Of a stretch of 64,000 nucleotides of DNA, positions 44,337-50,928 are shown in pieces. Numbering within the stretch: the stretch's first letter is position 1; each line of letters begins with the position of its first letter. The stretch is from Xanthobacter sp. NM-59 (GTDB taxonomy: Bacteria; Pseudomonadota; Alphaproteobacteria; Rhizobiales; Xanthobacteraceae): positions 1 through 64,000 of the forward strand of contig NZ_JACBFQ010000008.1 in the NCBI RefSeq assembly GCF_021401125.1. The letters run 5' to 3'. Position numbers and translations under genes: made by a program. The notes beneath the pieces are model-generated. The model was not told the DNA's origin. It did not search any database and saw only the letters and a list, made by a program, of their open reading frames with translations.

Positions 44337-45582
44337 TGGCGTGCTCCACGGTCTGGTTGCTGAGGGTGAAGGCGACGCCATGCCAGCCGACGCGCCCGAC
44401 GCATCGGGCCTTGGTGTCGGGGCGTGCCGTCGAGATGTATTCGTGCAGAGCATCGCGGGCGAAGCGACCCGGTGCCATGATGAGCCCCAGGGACAGGAGA
44501 CGCTCGCGATAGGCTGTGCCGTCACCGGCCAGCATCGCCATGGGCATGGCCCAATCTTTCACGCGCTTGTCGCGGTCGGTGATCTTCAGCAGACGGCCCC
44601 ATTCCTCACCGTCCGCGCTTCGTGTTTCCGCCGACACCTCAAGGAGCGAACAGAACCACCGCCATTCGATGGTGATGATGCCGGTTTCCTTGTCGGCCTT
44701 CTCCACCCGCTTTTCGACGCCATTGGAGACGACGCGGAACGGCCACTTGATGAATTCCTCAGGTTCGCCGGCCTCGATCCGCCGCAGCGTCTCGCGCTCT
44801 TCGGCATCGCGATAGAGCGGCAGAAAGCCGGGATCGTCGCGCATCGCGGCAACGCGCTCCGCCGTCCACCCCTCTTCCAGAGCGTCGGCAATGTCCCACC
44901 CGGCCGGCAAGGCTTCGCCGCGCAACGTCTTCTCTTCGCCCTGCCAGAGCCAGGCGCCCAGGCGATCCGGCGGCAAATGGAGCACCTGGGCGGCCCCAGC
45001 GGCGCGCGCCAGCTCGCACACCTTGTCGCCATAGGCTTGGCCAGCGTCGTCATTATCGGTCGCGATCACCACCGTTCGCCCGGCGAGCGGGCTGAAGTCC
45101 GTGAGGTGCGGGCTATTGGCGCCATGGGCGGGCGTTGTCGCCACCATGTCGGGGAACAGCGCGGCGGCGGCGTCAGCGACCTTTTCGCCCTCTCCCACCA
45201 ACACGGCAGCACCAGGATCGGCGGAGATTTCCGGCAGGTTCAAGAGTGGACGCAGCCCCTCCATCCCCTTTGAGCGCCAGGCGGTCTTCCCATTCGCCAG
45301 GTCGCAGAACGTCAGCGGAAGGATGGCCTTCGACGGTTTCCCCTCGCCGTCGAGAAACTCGAAGCGTGCCACGCCGAACATGAGCTTTTCAAAAGCATCG
45401 CGGTACTTCCATACTTTGACAGGCTTCCCATATTTCGGATGTCGAAACGTTTCCGGCGCCGGCGCATCGGCCGGCACGGGAACAATGGGTGTCTTTTCCC
45501 CGCGCTTCGGAGCCGCCCGCTCCGAGGCGGACGCCTCTTCCGGCGAGAGGGGGGCGAAAGCGTCATCAAGGGCAGCGTGCAT
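44329..45582 (-). CDS. Toprim/DUF927 N-terminal part of a split primase-helicase
   Basis: A 417-aa protein. The first part has primase-like features: VLVGEGEKVADAAAALFPDMVATTPAHG is a Toprim acidic motif, followed by TVVIATDNDDAGQAYGDKVCELA, a DxD Toprim motif. The end enters DUF927 (GTAYRERLLSLGLIMAPGRFARDAL) and stops at GVAFTLSNQTVEHANG. In relatives as I know them, this continues directly into the next ORF's GERIILQ. ATG 45582 was chosen; the stop of the upstream gene overlaps it. Confidence 0.75.
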   Translation of the reverse strand: MHAALDDAFAPLSPEEASASERAAPKRGEKTPIVPVPADAPAPETFRHPKYGKPVKVWKYRDAFEKLMFGVARFEFLDGEGKPSKAILPLTFCDLANGKTAWRSKGMEGLRPLLNLPEISADPGAAVLVGEGEKVADAAAALFPDMVATTPAHGANSPHLTDFSPLAGRTVVIATDNDDAGQAYGDKVCELARAAGAAQVLHLPPDRLGAWLWQGEEKTLRGEALPAGWDIADALEEGWTAERVAAMRDDPGFLPLYRDAEERETLRRIEAGEPEEFIKWPFRVVSNGVEKRVEKADKETGIITIEWRWFCSLLEVSAETRSADGEEWGRLLKITDRDKRVKDWAMPMAMLAGDGTAYRERLLSLGLIMAPGRFARDALHEYISTARPDTKARCVGRVGWHGVAFTLSNQTVEHANG

Positions 45583-45878
45583 CAAGCACCCCCTTTCACG
45601 TTGAGCATGGCAGCGAGACGGCGCGCGGCGTCCGCCTGGGTGAGGTCGAAGAGGTAGGCAGCGAGCGACACGGGGTCGCCGCCCGCATCGCCCGTCGCGA
45701 AGTCGCTCCACCGGCCCGAGCGCAGATTGATGGAAAAGGAGCCCGGCCGGCTGTCGGCGCGCTTGGGATTGCGCACCACGTATTCGGCTCCCTGCCGCCG
45801 GCCCCCAGGGAGCCAGCGGGCGAGGATGGAGGGCAGGGTCGCCAGAGCGGCCCCGTTGATGGCGGCAAAGTCGATCAT
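45582..45878 (-). CDS. Primase N-terminal-like small protein
   Basis: A 98-aa product with SILARWLPGGRRQGAEYVVRNPKRAD and then SFSINLRSGRWSDFATGDAGGDPVSLAAYLF. This block normally precedes Toprim/DUF927 primases in alphaproteobacterial prophages. It resembles a CHC2 zinc-binding primase domain in layout but lacks the cysteines. It is coupled to the next gene by a TGATG overlap. Confidence 0.7.
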   Translation of the reverse strand: MIDFAAINGAALATLPSILARWLPGGRRQGAEYVVRNPKRADSRPGSFSINLRSGRWSDFATGDAGGDPVSLAAYLFDLTQADAARRLAAMLNVKGGA

Positions 45879-46081
45879 CCGGCGAGGCCCTGACGCATGG
45901 CAACGCGAGCGGCGGCGAGGCTTTCGAAGCGGCGCAGGGACACGAACCTGCCGTTGTCGTAGATCGGGACGAAAAGGCTTGCGGCCAAAGCCGTTGCATG
46001 GTTGAAAGTGCTCGTTGAGTTTTTCTGAGTGCTGCCGCCGTTCCCGATGCCAGTCGGGGCGGCGGTTTTCTTTTTGGGCAT
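45875..46081 (-). CDS. Small hypothetical protein
   Basis: 68 aa, Lys-rich N-terminus (MPKKKTAAPTGIG), no recognised domain. The stop overlaps the next start by four bases, which supports a real, coupled gene in the replication operon. Confidence 0.5.
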   Translation of the reverse strand: MPKKKTAAPTGIGNGGSTQKNSTSTFNHATALAASLFVPIYDNGRFVSLRRFESLAAARVAMRQGLAG

Positions 46082-46085
46082 AGGC

Positions 46086-46304
46086 TCACTTCCTTTCGCT
46101 CGTCGTGCGCTTTTGGTTTTCCGCCTTCGAGAACTCGCCGCACCAGTCGTGGAAACGGGCCACCGGCCACCGCGCTACTCGGCTCCGGGGATCGCGCCTC
46201 CGGCATTCGCCGTGTGAATACTTATCGTCAGGCCAAGTCTTGTGATGAAAGCGGCAGTTCATGCAGACACTGCCGTTTCGGAGCCATTTGTTGAGTTCGT
46301 CCAT
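46086..46304 (-). CDS. Small Cys-rich protein, possible zinc-binding
   Basis: 72 aa from ATG 46304 (MDELNKWLRN). Cysteines in CMNCRFHH, GECRRRDP and HDWCGEF suggest a zinc-binding fold. No function can be assigned. It lies between the AlpA-like gene and the primase operon. Confidence 0.6.
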   Translation of the reverse strand: MDELNKWLRNGSVCMNCRFHHKTWPDDKYSHGECRRRDPRSRVARWPVARFHDWCGEFSKAENQKRTTSERK

Positions 46305-46305
46305 T

Positions 46306-46554
46306 TCAGCGGTCCTCCGAAGTGCTGTTGCGGACGTTCCCGAGGCGCCGTTCAGCCCACTTGTCGAGTTCGTCGGAGGGATAAAGCGGGGTGCGAACCG
46401 ACTTCTGGAACGGCGGGCCGCTGCCAGTGCACGCCATCTTGGCCAGGGTGGCCGGCCGCAAGCCGATGCCATGCTTCAACTCCAAATATTCGCACGCCTC
46501 CCAGCGCCGGAGGCGAGGCTTGCGGAGGTGGGGCGGGAGGTTGATCGCTTCCAT
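46306..46554 (-). CDS. AlpA-like helix-turn-helix regulator/excisionase
   Basis: 82 aa with RWEACEYLELKHGIGLRPATLAKMACTGSGPPFQ and a C-terminal LYPSDELDKWAERRL. This is the MerR/AlpA-type HTH layout (recognise a lead helix, then read through the Y-S/D-L-W block). AlpA-type proteins act as excisionases or activators in satellites and prophages. Its stop is two bases from the next gene. Confidence 0.7.
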   Translation of the reverse strand: MEAINLPPHLRKPRLRRWEACEYLELKHGIGLRPATLAKMACTGSGPPFQKSVRTPLYPSDELDKWAERRLGNVRNSTSEDR

Positions 46555-46557
46555 GGG

Positions 46558-47070
46558 TCAGTTGTTCTCCCCATAACACTCAGTAAGGACGGCTTCCGGG
46601 TGATACCCCAGGGAGGTGGTCACCCGGTCGAATACATTGTTCACCTCAAGAGTGACCCACCCAAGCGGATGATGAAGGTTCGTTCGGATCGTTGCAGTAA
46701 CATCTGTGCCCGGCATCCAAAGAACTTCCGTTGCTTTCGGACCGGCGACACAAAGAAGAGTGAAGCCCGGATCGCGGAACAGCAGAGACGGATTCCGCTC
46801 TTCGTCACCCGTGTGCGCAAACATCGATGCGTGGTGGAACGCGTCGGTGAGTTCTACGCCCAGGTCAATGAGCCCCTTGGCGATGGCGATTTCCATCACG
46901 TTGAAAAAAGAGAATTTGCGCTTGATGCCAGGGGTTCCTGGCATGTCGATTTGGTGGTTCTTGTGTCCGACAATCAGGCCGCGCTTGATCCACGTCTGAA
47001 GGGCGGAATTGGTCACGTCGGCGGCGGCGATCACCTGTCCGGTTGTGAATTCGGCATTGAAAATGCTCAT
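46558..47070 (-). CDS. MerR-like helix-turn-helix regulator
   Basis: 170 aa. The N-terminal HTH is EFTTGQVIAAADVTNSALQTWIKRGLIVGH. A longer C-terminal domain of unknown function follows. It probably regulates the replication and late genes. A tandem ACATCGA repeat (listed as TCGATGT on the plus strand) lies just upstream of its start. Confidence 0.65.
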   Translation of the reverse strand: MSIFNAEFTTGQVIAAADVTNSALQTWIKRGLIVGHKNHQIDMPGTPGIKRKFSFFNVMEIAIAKGLIDLGVELTDAFHHASMFAHTGDEERNPSLLFRDPGFTLLCVAGPKATEVLWMPGTDVTATIRTNLHHPLGWVTLEVNNVFDRVTTSLGYHPEAVLTECYGENN

Positions 47071-47100
47071 ATTGTCATCCGAAGTGTGCGGGTGCCTACT

Positions 47101-47117
47101 TCGATGTACCTCGATGT
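47101..47117. promoter_or_regulatory. Tandem TCGATGT repeat upstream of the MerR-like gene
   Basis: TCGATGT at 47101-47107 and again at 47111-47117, spaced ten bases, one helical turn. It lies 31 bases upstream of the start at 47070. A regulator-binding site is plausible; the protein is unknown. Confidence 0.4.
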
Positions 47118-47233
47118 GTGGTGAGTTGGCAAGCGCAAGTTTTCATCCGCCAACTAACACCAGACATTTCCAGCTATCCACCCCGCGCCATCCGCACCGC
47201 CCATTCCGCCATGCGCACGAGCCCAAGGGAAAG

Positions 47234-47257
47234 CCGAGGTCGGAATACCGACCTCGG
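47234..47257 (-). terminator. Strong stem-loop after the 47282-47948 gene pair
   Basis: A perfect 10-bp stem, CCGAGGTCGG at 47234-47243 and CCGACCTCGG at 47248-47257, with a 4-base loop. It is 25 bases beyond the minus-strand stop at 47282. The following bases on that strand (CTTTCCC) are weakly T-rich. It is likely an intrinsic terminator separating two minus-strand transcripts. Confidence 0.65.
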
Positions 47258-47281
47258 AACTAATTCAATCACTTAGCGGAT

Positions 47282-47599
47282 TCACCCACTCCCCTGCGGA
47301 GCTGCCGCCGCCAGGTACATCAGCTCGACAGAGCGCGCAACGAAGGCGTCTTCAATGATGTCCTCCGCGTGCTTGATGATGTCTGGCGGCACGCCGGGGT
47401 GTGCGCTCAGAAGCTCGCGCACAATCCTCCTCAGTTCCTCCACCGCCCGAGCGTAAGGGTCGTGTCCGCGCTCGAACGAATCGGCCCGCCAGCCCTCCGC
47501 CACACGAGCCGCGAACTGCTCCGCCGCATGCATTCCCAGCTCTTCAATAGGGCGCATCAAGGCGGCAACGGCGGCTTCAATCTTCTCTAGGTCAGCCAT
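47282..47599 (-). CDS. Hypothetical helical protein
   Basis: 105 aa, predicted mostly helical (MADLEKIEAAVAALMRPIEEL, ARAVEELRRIVRELLSAHPG). No domain recognised. The start overlaps the end of the upstream gene, so both are in one transcript ending at the 47234 hairpin. Confidence 0.5.
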   Translation of the reverse strand: MADLEKIEAAVAALMRPIEELGMHAAEQFAARVAEGWRADSFERGHDPYARAVEELRRIVRELLSAHPGVPPDIIKHAEDIIEDAFVARSVELMYLAAAAPQGSG

Positions 47600-47948
47600 T
47601 GCCGTGCCTCCCCTTAGCGTTCCCGGAATTCTCGGAGGGAGGTTTTGTCAGTTCTGTCAGTTCCGTCTCAGAGCGTATCGAAGAATTTTTTTCCGCGCGG
47701 GCGCCGATCTCGCCTCGGTCGAGGCGCTCCAGAAAGTCACGGCTGACAAAGCCGGCCATGGCCACGTCATCCTTGAAGAAGGAGGCGCCCACGGCGATGC
47801 TCGCGTCATTGTCGCGGATTGCGGCGCGCGAGGTGATGTAGCGGCCGGGGTAGATCTCCGCGAGGGCGGACTTGATTTCCTTGATGGCCGCCGCGATGCG
47901 GGCTTCAGGCATAGGGGTGGCGTTTGCCGCCAAGGGGTGCTTGGGCAT
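47592..47948 (-). CDS. Hypothetical protein of the element's regulatory region
   Basis: 118 aa. It has the middle region YPGRYITSRAAIRDNDASIAVG and then MAGFVSRDFLERLDRG. The C-terminal ELTELTKP is encoded by a 9-bp TGTCAGTTC tandem repeat (47646-47663). No recognised domain. Confidence 0.5.
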   Translation of the reverse strand: MPKHPLAANATPMPEARIAAAIKEIKSALAEIYPGRYITSRAAIRDNDASIAVGASFFKDDVAMAGFVSRDFLERLDRGEIGARAEKNSSIRSETELTELTKPPSENSGNAKGRHGNG

Positions 47949-47975
47949 TGGGTTGCTCCTAATAGTGTTTCGGGG

Positions 47976-48179
47976 TCAGTCCCGCTTTTCAGCCTGCTGG
48001 TAGGTCATTCGGGAGCGGACGGCACGAATGACCTCACTGTTTTGGGAACTGCCGTTCCGCTTTGATTCCGTTTCAATCCAGAGCTTCACATCAGGCGGCA
48101 GCCTGACCATAAGCCCCGCACGTTTCTCCGGTTTGCTCAATTTTTCCTCCACCAATTTGGTGTCACGATGATGCGACAC
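47976..48179 (-). CDS. Ribbon-helix-helix (Arc-like) DNA-binding protein, minus strand
   Basis: 67 aa from GTG 48179. The core GLMVRLPPDVKLWIETESKRNGSSQNSEVIRAVRSRM is a classic RHH fold (beta strand VRLPP, then two helices). The start is uncertain: operator-like sites lie over the first codons, so a downstream GTG or TTG may be used. It is divergent from another RHH gene, an arrangement typical of a lysogeny switch. Confidence 0.7.
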   Translation of the reverse strand: MSHHRDTKLVEEKLSKPEKRAGLMVRLPPDVKLWIETESKRNGSSQNSEVIRAVRSRMTYQQAEKRD

Positions 48180-48217
48180 TAAAATGGTGTCAAGCTTCTC
48201 TTGGCACTAATTTGGTG
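48150..48217. promoter_or_regulatory. Three evenly spaced operator-like sites between divergent RHH genes
   Basis: Near-palindromes CACCAATTTGGTG (48150-48162), CACTAAAATGGTG (48177-48189) and CACTAATTTGGTG (48205-48217). All share CAC(C/T)AA..TGGTG-type half-sites. Their centres are 27 and 28 bases apart. They span the divergent start region of the two RHH genes and are probably bound by one or both proteins. Confidence 0.65.
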
Positions 48218-48229
48218 CTATCGGGGCGC

Positions 48230-48502
48230 ATGGCACGACAGGACGATTTCGTTCGCATCACGCTTAGGCTGCCCCAGGAGCTGCATGAGAAGCTCATGGC
48301 CGCGGCGCGCGTGAACTCATTAAACGCGGAGATCGTCCGGAGGCTTGAGCACAGCTTCGGTCAAATCATGTCAGATGAGGAATGGGATGCCGCATCGCAC
48401 CAATCGCCATGGCAGCTCATTCGCCTGATGCGCAGCGCCATCGATGATCTGGAGAAGATCGTTGATCCGGATGGAGCACGGGACCGGGAAGGCGGCGCGT
48501 GA
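48230..48502 (+). CDS. Arc-family ribbon-helix-helix repressor
   Basis: 90 aa from ATG 48230 (MARQDDFVRITLRLPQELHEKLMAAARVNSLNAEIVRRLEHSF), the standard phage Arc/MetJ-like pattern. The C-terminal tail is helical and acidic. It is the first plus-strand gene in the element and faces the other RHH gene across three operator-like sites. It likely controls the lysogenic state. Confidence 0.8.
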   Translation: MARQDDFVRITLRLPQELHEKLMAAARVNSLNAEIVRRLEHSFGQIMSDEEWDAASHQSPWQLIRLMRSAIDDLEKIVDPDGARDREGGA

Positions 48503-48633
48503 GGCTGAAGGACCGAGGATGAGTGCCCGGGCGGGCGCCGCGTGCAATTAATTGCACAAGCCCGCGTCAGGGACGCCTAGGCGCGAGATTGCCGAGAGGG
48601 GCCAGGGGTGAGGTTGAGGAAGGAGAAGCCGGA

Positions 48634-48855
48634 ATGAAAAAGCCGAGCCAGCGCGAACTGAAGGTTCTTCAGCACTTCGTGGGGGACTGCATTGAGGCCC
48701 CGAGCGCCTTCCCCGGTGTCGGCAAGGCAACGTTCGATGCCATGGTACAAGATGGCTGGATTGTGTGGGTGAACTCGCCTGTGACCAATGAGGCCGGCTA
48801 TCGCATTACCAAAGCCGGTGATGCTGCTGCCTATGGTGAGGGTTCGGCGGAATGA
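48634..48855 (+). CDS. Small hypothetical protein
   Basis: 73 aa from ATG 48634 with an AGGAG site upstream. KKPSQRELKVLQHFVGDCIE and then YRITKAGDAAAYGEG resemble a winged-helix-like small protein, but no family is named. The stop overlaps the following membrane-protein start (ATGA at 48852-48855). Confidence 0.6.
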   Translation: MKKPSQRELKVLQHFVGDCIEAPSAFPGVGKATFDAMVQDGWIVWVNSPVTNEAGYRITKAGDAAAYGEGSAE

Positions 48856-49088
48856 GCCTGATCCACAATGAACAGGTGAAGCTCACCGCGAATTGGTTCA
48901 ACACCATGGCTTCGGCTGCCGTGGTCGCGGGGATTATCGTGCCGGCCGCCGCTGCCTTCTATGGCGTGGGTGGATACGATCACGCTGGTGGAGGCTGGCG
49001 CTTCCTGCTCAGCGCTGTGATTTGGATTTGCAGCGGTTCGGCCCTACACTATTTTGCACGGCGCACTCTACGGAGGCTTCAACCATGA
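48852..49088 (+). CDS. Small two-TM membrane protein
   Basis: 78 aa. Two hydrophobic segments: ASAAVVAGIIVPAAAAFYGVG and FLLSAVIWICSGSALHYFA. It is coupled at both ends by four-base overlaps, to 48634 and to the 38-aa gene. Function unknown; the position in a lysogeny region argues against a late holin. Confidence 0.6.
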   Translation: MSLIHNEQVKLTANWFNTMASAAVVAGIIVPAAAAFYGVGGYDHAGGGWRFLLSAVIWICSGSALHYFARRTLRRLQP

Positions 49089-49201
49089 GCGCATCAACCT
49101 TTCTGCTCTATGTCGCCCCCGTCGCTCTCTTGGCTGTGGGCGCCATCGCCTATTGGCTGACGGGGCGAGCCGACAAACATCACCTCCACCCCGGCGAGTG
49201 A
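49085..49201 (+). CDS. 38-aa single-TM membrane protein
   Basis: MSASTFLLYVAPVALLAVGA begins a single TM segment ending near IAYWL. Start ATG 49085 overlaps the stop of the two-TM gene. It is too small for most gene callers but has clear coupling, so it is probably real. Function unknown. Confidence 0.55.
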   Translation: MSASTFLLYVAPVALLAVGAIAYWLTGRADKHHLHPGE

Positions 49202-49311
49202 TGAGCGGCTTGGCCAAAGCCCCCCACCCCAAGGATTGACAGCCCCGCCCCCAAGGTGGGGCTTTTATTTTCTCAATGCACCTTGCGACGCATTAGCCTC
49301 TGCCGGGGGGC

Positions 49312-49322
49312 GGGGGGGGGGG
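49312..49322 (+). repeat. Eleven-base G homopolymer
   Basis: An uninterrupted run of 11 G, preceded by six G and a C. It lies in noncoding sequence between the small membrane genes and the VTP-repeat remnant. Length variation between copies or sequencing error is possible. Confidence 0.85.
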
Positions 49323-49330
49323 CGCCCACT

Positions 49331-49456
49331 GCCAGCTTGTAACACCTGTAACACCTCATGCCGGGGCAGGTGTTACAGATTTTATCCATTACATATCAAC
49401 GCTGTAACACCTGTAACACCTGTAACACCGCGAAAACGATGATGCCGGGGATGAAA
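49331..49456 (+). pseudogene. Degenerate, inverted copy of the VTP-repeat gene at 42613-42975
   Basis: On the plus strand this reads LVTPVTPHAGAGVTDF before a stop, then in another position AVTPVTPVTP with a frameshift. It aligns in reverse with 42,740-42,890: the shared block CCGGCATCATCGTTTTC, a run of TGTAACACC units, the GTTGATAT segment and a second TGTAACACC pair. An 11-bp inverted repeat (CTGTAACACCT at 49346, AGGTGTTACAG at 49368) is included. It is probably a relic of the same gene family. Confidence 0.65.
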
Positions 49457-50704
49457 TCACCCTTCAGGCTCGCGCTTCTTCCCGCCCCTCATCGCCTCCG
49501 CGATCTTTCCGGCGGTGCGGTCCGCCACGGCTTTCAAGGGATCATCCTGAAGGTGCGCATAAATCTCGGTGGTGCTGGCCTGCTTGTGCCCCAGCACCTT
49601 GCCGACGATGAATAGGGACGCGCCGTCAGCCACAGCGAAAGAGGCGAAGGTGTGTCGCAGGTCGTGAAGGCGCAGTCCCGTCAAGCCGGCGCGCTCCCGC
49701 ACCCGCTGCCAAGCACCAGGGGTTGCCGAGATGCGGCCCCACTTCCCGCGTGTGCCGGCGATCACATAGTTGTCAGCGTTGCGCCGTGGGATGCCCTTCA
49801 ACACCTCCACCGCTGCCCCCGGCAAGGGCGTGACCTTGGCGCCGGTCTTGCTGTCCGGAAACCGGATCAGACCGCGCTCGAAGTCGATCCAATCCCATTG
49901 AAGGTTCTCGATCTCGCTGCGGCGGCATCCCGTGAGCAGCAGGAGACGAAACAGGGCGGCGAAGGCGCTCGTGAGTTCACACGCCTCTTCCATGGCGTTG
50001 ATGGCTTCGGCAAGGCCCTCCACCTCCTTCGCGGAAAGGAAGCGTTCCAGCTTCTGCTGGCTGAAGAGCTTCACGCCTGCCCCCGGGTTGGTCGCGATGA
50101 TCCCGCGATTGTGGGCGAAGCTGAGCATGGCCTTGAGGGTCGCTGTAGCGCGCGCGGCAACGCCCCTGCCTCCCAGCACCTTCTTGCGGCCCTTCTTCGC
50201 CTCTGTGGGCCGCGCCGTCTTTCCGTCCGCAACATCCGCTTGGAAGCGCTCCACGTCGGCCCTGGTCAGGCCCTTCACCGGCTTCTTTCCCAGCAGGTGG
50301 AGCACATGAGCATTTAGCAAGGCCGCGTCCGTCTCCCAGGATCGAGGCTTCTTGTTCGGTCGCGCAGCCGGGCCTTCCTTCAGATACACCTCGGCAAGGT
50401 CTGCCACCGTCACGGTCTGCCGTGCGGCTTCCTTCTCGCCAAGAGGATCGTTGCCGTTGGCGATGTCGTAGAGCGCTTGGCGGGCTTTCTCCCGTGCCAT
50501 CTCGCAGGTCCAGGGCGAGCCGTGCTTGCCGATGGTCAGTTCACGCTTGATGCCCTGCTGCGTGCGGTAGCTCACCACATAGGACTTCACCCCGGCAGGC
50601 GTCACCCGCAGGCCGAAGCCCTTCAGCTCCGCATCCCACACCATAACCTTGCGGGCGGGGTCCGGCACGGTGGCATCCACCACCCTCTTTGTGAGCTTCG
50701 GCAT
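49457..50704 (-). CDS. Tyrosine recombinase (phage integrase, DUF4102-type N-terminus)
   Basis: 415 aa. The N-terminal domain (MPKLTKRVVDATVPD...GLRVTPAGVKSY) is the DUF4102/arm-binding type. The catalytic residues are Arg in TGCRRSEIENL, HxxR in LHDLRHTFASFA, His in LGHKQASTTEIYAHL and Tyr in the same segment. It lies beside attR, with a 15-bp direct repeat between gene and att that may be an arm site. It is most likely the integrase of the element at 33711-50928. Confidence 0.92.
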   Translation of the reverse strand: MPKLTKRVVDATVPDPARKVMVWDAELKGFGLRVTPAGVKSYVVSYRTQQGIKRELTIGKHGSPWTCEMAREKARQALYDIANGNDPLGEKEAARQTVTVADLAEVYLKEGPAARPNKKPRSWETDAALLNAHVLHLLGKKPVKGLTRADVERFQADVADGKTARPTEAKKGRKKVLGGRGVAARATATLKAMLSFAHNRGIIATNPGAGVKLFSQQKLERFLSAKEVEGLAEAINAMEEACELTSAFAALFRLLLLTGCRRSEIENLQWDWIDFERGLIRFPDSKTGAKVTPLPGAAVEVLKGIPRRNADNYVIAGTRGKWGRISATPGAWQRVRERAGLTGLRLHDLRHTFASFAVADGASLFIVGKVLGHKQASTTEIYAHLQDDPLKAVADRTAGKIAEAMRGGKKREPEG

Positions 50705-50773
50705 GGTGACTTCCCGGTTGGTGTCGCCGCCAAGTCACCACGAGTCGGCAAACCGAGGCAAACGGGATCGACG

Positions 50774-50841
50774 CCGATCCAATCCGAGAAAACGAGAACT
50801 CATTGAAAATCCGCGCACTATCTAACCCGATCCAATCCGAG
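50774..50841. repeat. 15-bp direct repeats beside attR, possible integrase arm sites
   Basis: CCGATCCAATCCGAG at 50774-50788 and again at 50827-50841. Both sit between the integrase start and the att core (50869). Two copies close to the recombination site, next to the integrase gene, match the usual place of arm-type binding sites. Related but imperfect ATTGG-rich sequence occurs at about 42,585-42,612. Confidence 0.5.
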
Positions 50842-50868
50842 CCAACTCAGGAAAACAGGAACAAGCGT

Positions 50869-50928
50869 CACTCGAAATGCGGCATAGGCGCAAGTCTATC
50901 GGGGGTTCGAATCCCCCCCTCTCCGCCA
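50869..50928 (+). repeat. attR core: second copy of the 60-bp tRNA-Ser 3' half
   Basis: Identical over 60 bases to 33711-33770. It lacks the tRNA 5' half, so it is not a gene. It also encodes, on the other strand, the last residues of the serine recombinase (ending near WRRGGDSNPR). Confidence 0.93.

Larger units (their letters stand above)
33711..50928. mobile_element. Integrated 17.2-kb phage-like/satellite-like element in tRNA-Ser
   Basis: The element is bounded by the 60-bp repeats, and excision would release about 17,158 bases. It carries integrase, RHH regulators, AlpA-like and MerR-like regulators, DUF927 primase-helicase, portal, protease-capsid, connector, both terminase subunits, HNH nuclease, gp10-like protein, tail chaperone and tape measure. 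I see no tail tube, tail tip, baseplate, fibre, holin, endolysin or spanin. The content fits a capsid-forming satellite or a prophage reduced to a similar set. Almost all genes run on the minus strand. Confidence 0.85.

Noticed and set aside
48852-49088. Holin for a lysis cassette
   Set aside because: No endolysin or spanin is near. The gene lies with regulators on the plus strand, away from the late operon, so a lysis role is not supported.
49338-49429. Possible CRISPR array from repeated TGTAACACC
   Set aside because: Units are only nine bases and mostly contiguous, with no unique 30-base spacers and no cas genes nearby. They fit a short tandem repeat.
50869-50928. Second tRNA-Ser gene
   Set aside because: Only the 3' half is present; the acceptor 5' strand, D-arm and half of the anticodon arm are missing. 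It is an att site.
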